Shown here one piece after another: positions 1-11,254 of a DNA stretch of 64,000 nt. The notes below the pieces were generated by a model that was given only the letters and a program-made list of their open reading frames with translations, made no database searches and had not been told where the DNA came from. Source of the stretch: Selaginella tamariscina (Eukaryota > Streptophyta > Lycopodiopsida > Selaginellales > Selaginellaceae). The stretch's first letter is position 1; every line of letters begins with the position of its first letter. Where the stretch lies: the NCBI GenBank assembly GCA_003024785.1, contig PUQB01000351.1:1-64000 (forward strand). Reading direction: 5' to 3'. A program made the translations under genes and the position numbers.

Positions 1-99
1 TATTTTTACGTACATAACTACAAGTGTTTTTTATTGTTTTCATTCAAGTAAGAAATAATAAGCACAATATAAAGTCCAACGAAACACTATCTACAAAAT

Positions 100-518
100 T
101 TATTGATCTCCAAACATCTGAAATAACAACCATGTGTAAACTTGAAATATACACACACATGCTACGTCTCTCACGCACGCACACACACACACACATACAC
201 ACATACCTTCATGAAATCTCCAAACATGCCCTGCAAACCGTTCTGACGGCGTACCTTATAAAACTTCTCACCTATTACGTCCAAAAGCTGCACAAATGCT
301 TACATGAATTTCATATTACGTATATACATACACATGCATGTCCATATACGAATGTGCACTTGTGTGTCTGCATACACCCACCCACATGGTACCAGTGTCA
401 AACCTCATTAAGTGACGGGTCCCGTTCTAAGCTTGTTTTATAGTTATCCCGCAACAACCGGAACAGTGGTAGTGCATCTCGTTCAAGCCTAAAATAAAAG
501 ATAAACATAATCAAAATG

Positions 519-590
<72 letters not shown>

Positions 591-2094
591 CACACACACA
601 CACACACACACAAACACATGACACGAGCGTGGTTAAATTAAGCTATCCACTTACGTCAGTAAAATAAACTTAATGAAATGGGTAAGCGGCGTCTTCAAAA
701 CATCGGCATATGGACACCTCGATTGAACTTCAACCATGAATTTATTTGCATCCCGCATGTTCCCCAAACAAAGGTACCTAAATAAAAACAGTTAAGCATA
801 CATTATATATTATACTATATAATTGATATACACAAGCTACATGTAGTTTAATACGTTACTTACATAAGTACTCCTCGTGCGAGAAGAATATCCCTTTCTT
901 CAGGCTGACACTGCAAATGAAAACATATTAGTACTTAATGAGAGGGAGGAGAGACACAAACGCACACGCACACACCTGAGACATGGCTTCAACAATGGCT
1001 GCTGCAAAAGAGTCGGGCCGGCTACCACGAATGAAGTGATAAGAAGCTTTACCAAGTTCCTGAGAATGTAACATTGTGTAAAATACATATGCAGTGTGTA
1101 TCCATTACACGTATAAATACACACACATATGTATATGCGAAGAGTGTATGTATAAAATAAATAAACTTACAGGTTGAGGGGATTGCGTCCAAATATACTC
1201 TGCTAACATATCATGAAGCTGTGGAATACCCTGCTTGGGCCACCAGACTCAGAAGACCATCTAAACAACTGTGAGAGTCAGTATCAGTATCAAAGTCAAC
1301 TAGCTTAATGTAATTATGAATCACATTAAATGAAGTTAATGATAATTTGTAATAATAGTTAACTTACTTTATAGCTCCTTTCAAGAATGTTTGAACACCT
1401 TCTATCCTTGCCTTTGTCGCTATTAACTCCTCATTATCTACCTCAACATTGCGGATATTCTTCCGAGGAAACTCCATATACAGAGTCTTAATTCTATCTG
1501 CACAACATTATATAATCATACATACATACATACATATAGATATAGTGTGCATACTTGTCAAATGTATATTAAGTTACCTAAAACTTCATCACTGTATGAA
1601 AGCTTCATAGTGGACATTGCCTCAATCATAAGTACACCCAGCTCAACCCCGCATGTTAGCTGTAAATAATTAATTAGATATCGATATAACAATTAAACTC
1701 CACACATATATAGTTACGTATATCAATGATAAAATTCAATATTTACTGTATACATGCCTGGCCATGTCTTAGTTGAACTAACGCTCCAGAATGCAATAAA
1801 TCAAGGGCGTCTGTGTACTTTTTCGAAGCCATGTATCTATATCAAAGGGTTAACACTCTCTCTCTCTCCCTCTCTCTGTGCTAACCTTGCATATATTGTT
1901 ATATACATCTGTTGAGCTTCATAGTAATTCCCATCTTGTACACTCTTCTCTAGCTTCTCCAGAGTCTACATATTCAAAAATTAATTAAAACTTGGAGTAA
2001 AAACAATAAATCATCAATTCGGATTTAAATGAATCTACTAACTATTACATACCTTGAGTGTTCCAGCTCCAGTTCTTCCACTGGCAGCAGCCAT
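100..2094 (-). CDS. GET4: GET4-like protein (Golgi-to-ER traffic protein 4 homolog)
   Basis: GET4 with GET5 hands tail-anchored proteins to the GET3 ATPase for insertion in the ER membrane; it is a cytosolic alpha-helical repeat protein. Twelve exons can be read on the minus strand, from ATG at 2094 ([14 protein letters not shown]) to TAA at 100-102 (MFGDQ). Marker blocks match plant GET4: [86 protein letters not shown]. Total is about 310 residues, the family's usual size. Intron 3 (1660-1757) has a GC donor, the only choice that keeps frame. In exon 6 the frame breaks by one base near the CCC at 1229-1231, between SESGGPS and [12 protein letters not shown]; everything around it is conserved, so this is probably a sequence error. 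The family call is firm; whether the gene is functional is less certain. Confidence 0.93.
521..611. repeat. (TC)n(AC)n compound microsatellite in a GET4 intron
   Basis: About 64 bases of uninterrupted TC dinucleotides run directly into about 27 bases of mostly AC. On the sense strand of GET4 this is (GT)n followed by (GA)n, close to the donor side of the intron before exon 10 is spliced on. Confidence 0.97.
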
Positions 2095-2238
2095 TGAACC
2101 CTGAACGAAATTCCGGAATCTGAGCCCTAAAATTAAGGGTTTGTCGCAGCCGTTAGATATTTCGGCACGGAATAATGGCGACACGTGGCAGATTGATCAC
2201 GCCCCTTCACCTTTCTTTCAAGAAACAGAGCCCTAGTT
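2095..2238. promoter_or_regulatory. Short bidirectional promoter between GET4 and a coiled-coil gene
   Basis: Only 144 bases separate the GET4 start codon (minus strand) from the start codon of the next gene (plus strand). The interval holds a G-box/ABRE-type ACACGTGGC at 2181-2189 and telobox-like AAGGGTTT and GCCCTA words, which are common in promoters of plant growth-related genes. Shared control of the two genes is an inference from spacing. Confidence 0.6.
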
Positions 2239-2716
2239 ATGGGTGGCGACCAATCACCAACTAATGTACGTTTTCCATAATAGTTACATCTGATAAGTAT
2301 TCATGTATTTTAAACACCGTTTTTAGTATTTTTATTATTTATTTATCAAATTGTTATTTTAAAATACTAAGTGGGTAATTATAAGTAAAAATAACAGGGA
2401 CGACAAGAAGGATGAGGTGATAGCCGGTTACAAGAGGAAGTCGGAGGAGCTTACCGATTACTTAAACAAGCTAGAGAAAGCTTATGAAAAGCTACAGAAA
2501 GAGGCACTAGATAAAGAAAACTTGCTTCAGGGGCACAAATCCGAGCTTAGAGATCAACTGGATGAAGCCTACATGCAGATAAAGAAACTGGAACGCGAGA
2601 AACAAGTGATAAGAAAGGAGAGGGATTTCTGGCAAAGATACTCGGGAGCTCCACGTACGTCCACTAAACCCGCGTGTACATGTACACGCCCAACGTGCTG
2701 CTTACAAATACATTAA
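2239..2716 (+). CDS. Small coiled-coil protein, family not recognised
   Basis: A two-exon model reads MGGDQSPTN (2239-2265), then an intron of about 106 bases, then an exon from 2372 to TAA at 2716. It gives about 123 residues in one frame. The acceptor at 2370-2371 was chosen because it is the only nearby AG that joins both exons in phase. The protein is highly charged and helical, rich in Lys, Glu and Leu with heptad spacing (for example KLEKAYEKLQKEALDKENL), and ends in a Cys/Thr/Pro-rich tail. A further donor may lie near 2655, in which case the tail is intron and more exons follow. I do not recognise the family. It lies head to head with GET4. Confidence 0.5.
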
Positions 2717-2908
2717 ATACTTGCACTTTGTATTAAATAATGGTTTAATTAACTTAATATTCCATACTATTAAGTTAAATTAATTAATACAAGCTATAGA
2801 TTCTATAAGAATATTCACATATTTTGCTTTAAACCTTATTAAGCACCTTGGAGCATTCTGCTACCCAATTGTTTGTCTACAAGGTGCTTGATATATGATG
2901 TAATTTGT

Positions 2909-5211
2909 TTATCCTCTGCACTTTGGAAGATCTTTTGGTGGAGGTGGTAGGGTTTGGTTGGCTCCTACCCCGTTTGTTACTATGAATGCCATCGCAAGTC
3001 CCCACGTTGTGTGTACTTCCAAGTGACAATGCACATACCAAACCCCTGCAAAATTGCAATATATCACTAACTATGTGTGCGCGTGTACGTGTGTGTGTTA
3101 TGGACTGAGCTTATAAGTGAGTGTGTAAACCGAGCTCCACTCACACACACACGCACGCATGTGCACACACACACCTGGATTGTCGGCTTTGAATCTGATG
3201 GCAGCCCATCCACCGGAAGGCACCCCAACTGTGTTCCTGAGAGGTGGATCGAACAAGTTAAATCTGCAGTAGCGCGATTAAAATTCCCAAATCCTTTACC
3301 AATAACATAAAAACTATAGCCATGTACATGAACAGGGTGATTCTCAAATGCAATGAAGTTTGTATCCTGGAAAATAATTTCCACGTTCGAGTTGAATGGT
3401 ATAACATACACCTTGGTACCTTTTTCGACATTCATGTTACTCGGTACCTTCCCCGTGTAGTTAAACTGCACTGCAGGTTTACCAGGGAAGTCGGTCGTGT
3501 ATATCCCCGGTATATTGTAGTAATGAGCTTGTAGCAGTGCAACACTCCGCGGCAATACAAACGATATATTATTAAACGTGGACGCCAGTCGTCTCCCACT
3601 CTGGCAGCTCTTACAGTCCAGAAAACCCATCCCTAACGCAAAGAAGAGGCTCTGATCGATATTGTTTGGTACCACTCCTGTTACACATGGTTAGTCTCTC
3701 TCACACACACACACGCACACACACATATACACACACACCTTGTTTCAGACTTCTGATGTTTTTTGTAAGCTTTTCTACGTATGGGGTGTCTTTAGTATGG
3801 GGCCTTTGTGCTGCAACGGGTAACTTTGAGCGGAGCTTTTCAGAGCCATTGTACCTGAAAGAAGCTGTTGCAGACGTGTTCACAAAAGGGAAGAGTCCTG
3901 GAACAGATATATATGGGCCTGCATATACCAAGTACTCATCTACTTGCTGATCCGCGGTGACTAGCACATTCGCGCTTTGTCCAGGTGTCAACATTATCGA
4001 GTCTGTCCAGTATGGTTTTGTGTATTCCCCATCAACTTCGACGACCACCAGTGTGTGCTGGGCAATCGAGAAGAAAAGCTCGGTATTAAGAGCGGCATTT
4101 ACAAGTCTAAGAAGGTATGTCTTCCCTGGTGTTACTCTCATTGTGAAAATATCTGTCACCAAACTACAGTTTAGTTCAAACTGTGCGTGCGTGCGTGCTG
4201 TGCGTGCGTGTGTGTGTGCGAAGAGAGAGAAGTACCTTGTTCTGAGTTGTTGAACAATGTCCCGGGCAACCCGTTAATGGTATAAGCATCAGATAAATCT
4301 GGAGCACCTCCAGTTTGGAGCATTGTTGCTTCTACGTTCTCCACGTCCTTATTCCACCATTCTCCTGTATGACATAAGACATACATGCTCACACCAGTTT
4401 ATGATATAAGATTACACAGATGTTCACACTCACAATCCTGTATTTAATTGCCTCTCCTACACACATATAAGATGTTCACGCTCACAATCCTGTATTTAAT
4501 TGCCTCTCCTACACACATATATACACACACGCGTGTGTGTATTGAGAGAAATATACCGAGGAGGATAACGTGCTCGTTGAAAGGGTATTTGAACGGGTAC
4601 GGAGTACCATTATTGGGATAGATTACGATAGCTCCGTACACTGTAGCTCGAAGCCAAGTAGAATGTGCGTGCCAGAACATAGTTCCTCTCTGTCCGGACA
4701 GTGTGAAATTGTACACGTACGACTCGTCTTTTTGTAAGGGGCATTGTGTTACATACCCCGGACCGTCGTACCACGCCGAGAGCTTCTGCCTCACCCATGC
4801 CTTTGCTTCAGCAAAAGAAACAATAAATACTTCCCATCAGATATATAAACTATTAATATTATATATGTATATTCCTATCTGGGAATTGCACGTTCCAACC
4901 CATACCAGTGCAAGGATATCTCACTCTCCACTCTGTTGGTGACCTTGATAAGCAGTCGTTCGTCTTCGTTGGCATAGATTGTCGGCCCGGGAAACAGATT
5001 GTTCACTGCTACGAGTCTCTTTGTGACGCCCAATCGAGTCACATTCATATAATCAACCTACACACACACACACACATATATATATAATTGTTATATATGA
5101 ATACTATATATATACCTGAAAATCATAATATCTCTCTTTTGAAGTTGTCTTCGCTCCCAATACAAAAAGCAAGAATGCAGAAAGGCGTATGAGGAGATGC
5201 GCACATCCCAT
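2909..5211 (-). CDS. Laccase (multicopper oxidase)
   Basis: Laccases oxidise phenolics with O2 in the cell wall and take part in lignin formation. The start is ATG at 5211, followed by a signal peptide ([15 protein letters not shown]). Landmarks follow in order: [11 protein letters not shown]; copper site 1 as [17 protein letters not shown]; site 2 [45 protein letters not shown]; site 3 [20 protein letters not shown]; site 4 [14 protein letters not shown]; end [11 protein letters not shown] at TAA 2909-2911. About 560 residues, the normal length, in at least six exons with (AC)n-filled introns. Two oddities: site 1 is normally HWHG, so a type-3 copper ligand is replaced by Tyr; and one base is missing near the AAA at 3260-3262, just after the site 3 block. 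A second possible phase mismatch lies at the splice near 4170-4245. The family is certain, activity is not. Confidence 0.93.
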
Positions 5212-5763
5212 GATGAATGCGAGAAAATAATGGCCGTCCGGGGGAGTTATTAAACTAAAAAGAGGCTGCTAAGTACAGAGTATGTAGCATCTAGCGGTAT
5301 ATAAAAAGTTTGGAGAAGTGTCCTCTCTTCTTTGTACATATGCATATGCCAGCTAGTAATATGCAAATCAATATCTTTTGCCTTTATTATTTTTCCATAA
5401 AAATTTTTAAGTTTTTTTTATTGACTAGGTATTGCATGCCCATGCCATGCTCGCGACGTCTCAACAACACAGGTTCTCTCACTTAAACTACCCTTCTGTG
5501 TTTAACTTCACTTTTGACCTAATTTTTTTGTGTCAAAAGGTCGGCGGTGTATTAGGTAAATACTCTGCATTATGTATGTAGATGTGTTTTGTTTGCTTTC
5601 CAGCCAAGAAAGACCCCACCAAACGAAAACGACGCGATAGGAACGTACGTCCTTGAACCCTAGATTAAACCCTAAAAACAGGGTAATTTCAAGCTTGTAG
5701 ACGCGTGTCCCTCTACGTGTTTAGGGTTTATCGAGGCGAGCTCAGGTAAGAAATTAGAAGAAA
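5212..5763. promoter_or_regulatory. Intergenic spacer with telobox-like motifs
   Basis: Between the laccase start and the next plus-strand gene there is a laccase promoter side and, from about 5650 to 5735, a cluster of plant telobox-like words (GAACCCTAG, TTAAACCCTAAAAA, TTTAGGGTTT) just before a possible 5' UTR donor CAG|GTAAG at about 5743. Teloboxes are typical of promoters of housekeeping and translation genes. No gene is called here; a short HMGB-like fragment is noted in the findings. Confidence 0.55.
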
Positions 5764-6104
5764 TATGTGTATTCCATGTCTGCCTTGGTTTGATTCTCCG
5801 CGGAGGGCTCGATATGCAGAGCCGATGTTTCCCGGAGGAGCTATTGCAGAACACGCTGGCCCGCCAGTAGCCTTCGGATTTCCTGATTTCCATTCGCCAC
5901 GTCATTCATATGGAGGTGCCCCGGCACTGCCACGAGTCGTTTGGTGGGCCAGCAATGCCACATCACCCGCATGGTGCACCAGCAATGCCATTTCATCCCC
6001 ACGGTGGACCTGCAATGGCGCACGGTGGACCAGCGATGCCACATGGTGCGCCAGCGATGCCACATCAGCCGCACGGGGCGCCCGCAATGGCACGTCACCA
6101 TTAA
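5764..6104 (+). CDS. Gly-Pro-Ala-Met/His-rich repeat protein (unrecognised)
   Basis: The upstream part reads MFPGGAIAEHAGPPVAFGF and on to HSYGGAPALPR in one frame. The following part is a clear degenerate repeat in another frame, with units such as GGPAMPHHPHG, GAPAMPFHPHG, GGPAMAHG, GAPAMPHQPHG, ending ARHH-stop at 6104. The first unit (GGAPALP) lies in the upstream frame and the rest in the downstream frame, so one small indel near the GTTT at 5938-5942 splits a single repeat protein. The start could be 5764, or 5824 if a UTR intron ends at the AG at 5817. About 110 residues. The composition suggests a disordered or wall-associated protein; no known domain is seen. Confidence 0.5.
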
Positions 6105-6269
6105 ACTACCAGTCGTGAATAATGATTATGGTAAATAAATAAGATTTTATTTTCTCGTGGAAAATGAACACCTGGAGACGAATTATGTACCTAGAAAGTT
6201 CCTTTTTAGAAAGGCTTTATCTGACTATTCGGTTATATATGTAAGACTATTCGGTTATATATTTATGCT

Positions 6270-6662
6270 TTGAATGAAAATAAACAAGGTATGTTGTGGC
6301 TTGGGTGTTTGGTGTGCATACACTGTGTTTACAAATGCTCTGGAAGAGAAATTACTCGCTTAAGTGTTTATATATCGGATCTCTCCCCTTCCCATTCCCA
6401 GTCTTTGCATGTCATACACCCAGTTGTGGGGCTCTCGCACATCGCCTTGGCAGGTATTGGAATGGGAGCTATTGTTCTTGGTGGGACTGCTGTGTTTCTT
6501 TTATATCTTTGTTTCTCGAGGAACAAGATGGTTCAGAGGAGGCAGGATTCTCTGGCTAGGTCCACAACGTTAAGCAGCGAATTTAGCATCAATCCCAGTT
6601 CTTCTATTGAAAGTAGCCCCCAGACATTTATTACACACGGGAGAAGTAGTGATGTCCCGTAA
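6270..6662 (+). CDS. Predicted single-pass membrane protein fragment
   Basis: An open frame of 130 codons ends in a convincing transmembrane segment (HIALAGIGMGAIVLGG, continuing TAVFLLYLCF). It is followed by a basic stop-transfer patch (SRNKMVQRRQD) and a Ser-rich tail ending HGRSSDVP. A pyrimidine-rich acceptor (TTCCCAG) lies at about 6400, so the real exon may begin there and the part before it may be intron. It might be the last exon of the Gly-Pro-Ala-Met repeat gene just upstream, giving an extracellular repeat plus a membrane anchor. That link is an inference. No kinase domain follows. Confidence 0.4.
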   Translation: MNENKQGMLWLGCLVCIHCVYKCSGREITRLSVYISDLSPSHSQSLHVIHPVVGLSHIALAGIGMGAIVLGGTAVFLLYLCFSRNKMVQRRQDSLARSTTLSSEFSINPSSSIESSPQTFITHGRSSDVP

Positions 6663-9450
6663 GCAAGAGATCAAAAATAAATTAATTTTTTATATTGTCA
6701 ACAGAAGTTTCTTGTACATTCAAACTCCTTAGGCCTACTGTTGAAATTTGTTGGAGACGTGAGGGATGAGAATGCGACAACTGACAACGATTCTCTCACA
6801 CACACACACGCATGCAGACACACACAGGTTCTTAAGACGTGAGTGATAAGAAGATGGCGTGGACAATTCCAATCACATCAATGATAGTGAAATCTGTCTT
6901 TTTAATGTATCGCATAGATGCTTCGCTTGCTATACTAAGGAAATTATGACAACCAATCGATTATTTTTTAATATTTAATGAAGAAATAAACATTTAAAAA
7001 ATATTAAACAGTTTTAGAAAATACTTGCCTTGCTAGAATGTTATTTTGTACATTTTCATATATTTCCAGGTATTGTGTTTACTTTTACGTCTCCTTTAGA
7101 GGTAGGTGAAAAGTTACTACAGTGAAGTATTTTAATATTTAAATTTAACATTCTAGTTGAATATTTGATGCAATAAGTCCAAGGTCCGAAGAGGCTGGAA
7201 CGGATGACACTATACAATACAATATAAAATCAAACAGTAGAGACACAGATATAAAACATGCGTGTAAAACAAATCATTATTTATTATTCTATTTCATATA
7301 TTTACGCAATTGACCTTGTATTTTCAGATATTACCGAAACAGCCATGAGTCAAACTCTCTCTAAACTTGATTAGCCATGATAGCATATTACGATTCGTAA
7401 CATATTTGTATTAATGAGAAAGAGTAAATAATGCAACATGACCTAACAGAGTTTAACGGCAGTTACGTTGGGGACACTATGTGTATAAAAAATTGAAAAA
7501 AAAAAGATTAATTTTTAAAATTTTTAAGGGTTTCTTGCCTATCTTTATTTAATCTCTTTAATTAATATATACTTTACAAGTGCATTTGAATAAGAAAGTA
7601 TGTAAATATAAAAATGCATTAACCGTAGAGAACATTACATATTAATTTACAAAATTTTACTAAAACTTTCTTTTATGTCATAAGGTAAGCATCCTAGTGT
7701 AATGACACGGGTAGTCCTGTTTTACTCAGGGTTATTCAGGAAATTCAAAAAGGAAAATTTTGGGAATTCCTATATGTTAAATATTCGATAAACTTTAAAT
7801 TACAAACAAGTTTTTAAATAGTCAACAAATCTTATTAGGTCAACCAAACCCTAACCTAAATTAAATTAAATAATAAAAATAAAAATAAAATTAAAATTTT
7901 AAAATATTAAGCATCGCTTTAACATGGAAGTCAATTTTGAAAATGTGGTTCCTCTAAAAAGAAAATCAGATAGGCAAAAAAAATAACAAACGTAGGTAAC
8001 ACGTCAACAAGTGGAAATGTACATGAAAATTCTTTAAATAAAAAATTAAAATGATTTTAGTGTTACCATTTGCATTCCCGGTAATAGCATTGTTAAAGAA
8101 GTGAAAGGTTTATTAAAGAGTAATGTAAAGCTGGTTTATGTGCAATACAAAAAGGTTGTTTAGTTGGGAATTTACACTTTCAGATGCTTTATAAGATAAA
8201 AATTTTAAGTGTCCAGTTAACTAAAAAAGTCTTAAGGCAATATTTATAATAGCAAATACCAAGAAAACTATAAGATTTCAAAAAGCTAAAGAACAAAGGC
8301 ATTCATTAATAACATAAAATGATTAAATATTGCATGAAAGACTAGAATGAACCCACTTCAAGTTTGTTCATGTATGTTGCTTCCTTTCTGTATTGTATTA
8401 ACATTAGAAATTTTGTAAAAAAACATTACCAACAAAGATTTTGATTTATAAAAATAATCAAGTTTAGTGATCAAATTAAAGAATTGTATTTGTGTATCTA
8501 TAAATAACATTTTTGATTGGGTGAGACATTTCAAACTTAGACACATGAGAAAGTAGATTGGTGTGGACTTTCTTTAGCTCTAACTTGCTTATTAAGAAAA
8601 TTATGAAATTAAATAGAAATGTTTGTTTACTTTGTGTTTTGACATGTATTTAATGGTCAACTTTATTTTTCGATTTAAATGTTGAATTTGTTGACATAGA
8701 AGAGTTATAAAGTAAAATAAATTATTTTTTAAGCTTCGATTTCTTAATAAACACTTTGTATTTTTTCTCTCTTAAACCTTTGATCTTTTATCCTTTTGAA
8801 ATCAAAATATTTCTTTGTAGAAGTACTAGTAAAGAAGATCTTTTTCACATTAGCTTTAGTTATACTTAAAGGATCATCCATTATTTCTAAACTGCTTTTG
8901 CTCTATTTAAATCCATTTTTTTACCTTGATAAGATGTAACCCAACTTGCTATATGGATAAAATTGTCAATCCTTTAAATGTTAGTTAGAGTTAAATAAAA
9001 GTCCATACCAATTTACTTTCTTATGTGTCTAAGTTTGAAATGTCTCACCTAATCAAAGATGTTATTTGTAGATATACAAACACGATTCTTTAAAATCTAA
9101 TGCACCGAACTTGATATATTCAATGTTTCTTAAATTAAAATCTTAGTCGTTAATGTTTTTTTTAAAATTTTTCAAAAAACATTATTAGTGAGGATATAGA
9201 TGTAGGGTTGCTATAGAAAATATAAAAGTAACGTTGCTAGAGAGGTTTATTAAATAGTAATGTATCAAATATAAAATTAATGAAGTTGAATAGTCAAATA
9301 TAAATCAATTATAAAGTAAGCAAAAACATTTTTTATTTAATTTATAATTTTTAAAACTTAATCAAACTAATCTATAGTTTTTTCAGTTTCACTGGTTGAT
9401 TAATTTTTAAAGTTTTGAAGAAGCCAAATATACATATAGAAACAAAGAAC
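6663..9450. other. AT-rich intergenic region, no gene seen
   Basis: About 2.8 kb with no open frame that looks coding. It has an (AC)n stretch at about 6797-6830, many A/T runs, and a fold-back element described separately. A motif of about 30 bases around TTTATTAAAnAGTAATGT occurs in direct orientation at about 8108 and 9243, on either side of the fold-back. Confidence 0.7.
8417..9163. mobile_element. Fold-back (MITE-like) element with arms of about 155 bases
   Basis: Bases 8417-8571 are nearly the reverse complement of 8998-9163. Matching blocks include GTGAGACATTTCAAACTTAG with AGACACAT, AATAACATnTTTGATT and the outer AAAAAAACATTA. The loop is about 425 bases and non-coding. Arms of this size with an AT-rich core and no ORF fit a non-autonomous DNA transposon or fold-back element. 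Clear target-site duplications were not found, so the exact ends are uncertain. Confidence 0.7.
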
Positions 9451-9504
9451 CCTAATTATTATTATTTTAAATTTATTTAGGGTTTACAATTAGGGCTTGT
9501 AGAG
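9451..9504 (+). promoter_or_regulatory. Telobox-like promoter motifs before PUX11
   Basis: AGAACCCTAATT, TTTAGGGTTTACA and TTAGGGCTT lie within 50 bases before the start codon, in a strongly AT-rich background. Confidence 0.5.
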
Positions 9505-11203
9505 ATGTCTGAAGAAGTGGTACTTTGCGCCTTGGTTTCTATGCAATCTTCTAATCTGTTTGTGTCTTTAGATTAGCGATTTGTTCTTCAAGGGATCGAT
9601 CCCGCAAGCCATAGCTGCTGCACAGAGCAGCTCCAAATTGTTTGTCGTTTACATTGCAGGTGCGTGCGTGCGTGTATATATATAATAAAAATAATTTGAT
9701 ATTCAGATGATGGGGAAGAATCGCGCAATCTTGATGAAACGACTTGGAAAGCTCACAAGTAAGTTTTTGATATAGTCTTAGATATATATTATGTTAGGTT
9801 GTAATATAATATGTAACTTATATAACTTAGTACTTATATCTACAGGTTATAGACATTGTTAATGAGAAAACTGTTGTCCTTCGTCTGGTTCATGGAACTC
9901 CTGATGCTGTTCACTTCTCAGCTCTTTGTAAGTTTGTGTATATATCTATACATAAAATACACACGCGCGTGCGCGCGCGCACACACACACATAGAGAGAG
10001 AGCATTAAACAGTATATTTGCAGATCCGGTTTCAAGGGCTCCAAGCATAACAGTGATAGGCTTTGAAGGCATGAAACTCTGGCAGCATGGTAAGCACTTT
10101 ATTTAAAGGTTAAGAATCATGTCACATGTAAAATAATTAACTGGGGTTATGTTGTTTACCCCATTCTCGTTAAAAGCCCAAAATAACCACGCAATTAACT
10201 GGGGTTTATGTAGTTGGATATGTTACTGCGGAACAGTTATCAGGAAAGCTGCAACAAGCTGCCTCAATATTTCATGCCCAGGTGTCTCTCTCTCTCACAC
10301 ACACACACGCACATATGCAAGCCGTGTGTTTACTATCACTTACATTGTTTCACAGCTACAAAAGGTTGCAGCGAAAACCATGGCTGCAATATTTGGCATG
10401 CAAACTGCGGCTTCTGCTTCAGTTTCAGGAGTACCAGGTCGTTTGTTTATTTACACACAAAAACACACACATTGTATATATACAAACCTATATATACGCA
10501 CTATAAAAGCATATATATGGACATGTGTCTGTGCGTCCTTTCTGCTTGGATGCAAACATAAACAATGCAGATAATATGTAATGATAAACATAAAGTATGC
10601 ATTATTTTAATATATGAACGTGAGTTTCAAATTGAATAAATATATGACTTATGCAGCTGTGGGGCCTAACGTCGGACCTCAAGTGAATGGCATTCAAGAA
10701 ACTAGTCCTAGACAAAGTGCAGCATCTTCCGTCCCAGGTATTTTAGCTATATATACGACACACACGCACGCACGCACGCACCCACCTGTCTGGTTCGATA
10801 TTTAAACTTGGTCTCATAGAGAGCAGTAGTCAACAGCCATCAATTACCGTCCCACCAAGGAATCCGTCAGCTGACGTCGGCCAGCCCTCAACTTGCGTCG
10901 CACCAGGGGCTCCATCAAGCGATGTCATCATGCAAGAACCACCAAAAGAACAGGAAACCTTGGAAAAGAAAGACGAAGAGGTGATGCAGAAAGAGACGGA
11001 GATTCCAGAATGTAGCTCGTTAGAGCATCAAACTCCCGTCAACGTTTCCGTTACAGAACAGATGAGTGAACCACAACCATCAAAGGTCTGTCTATCTTAT
11101 ATTTGTATAACTATACATAACATATTACATGTGCCTCCTCGTATCTAATATAACATATGTATGTTTGTATGTCTCTCTCTCTCTCTCTCTCTCTCTTTAT
11201 CTA

Positions 11204-11254
<51 letters not shown>

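Noticed and set aside
24-443. Open frame of 139 codons on the plus strand, rich in His-Thr repeats
   Set aside because: It runs through an (AC)n tract and lies antisense to GET4 exons that match a known family. Other His-Thr or Tyr-Ile repeat frames in the window are the same kind of microsatellite artefact.
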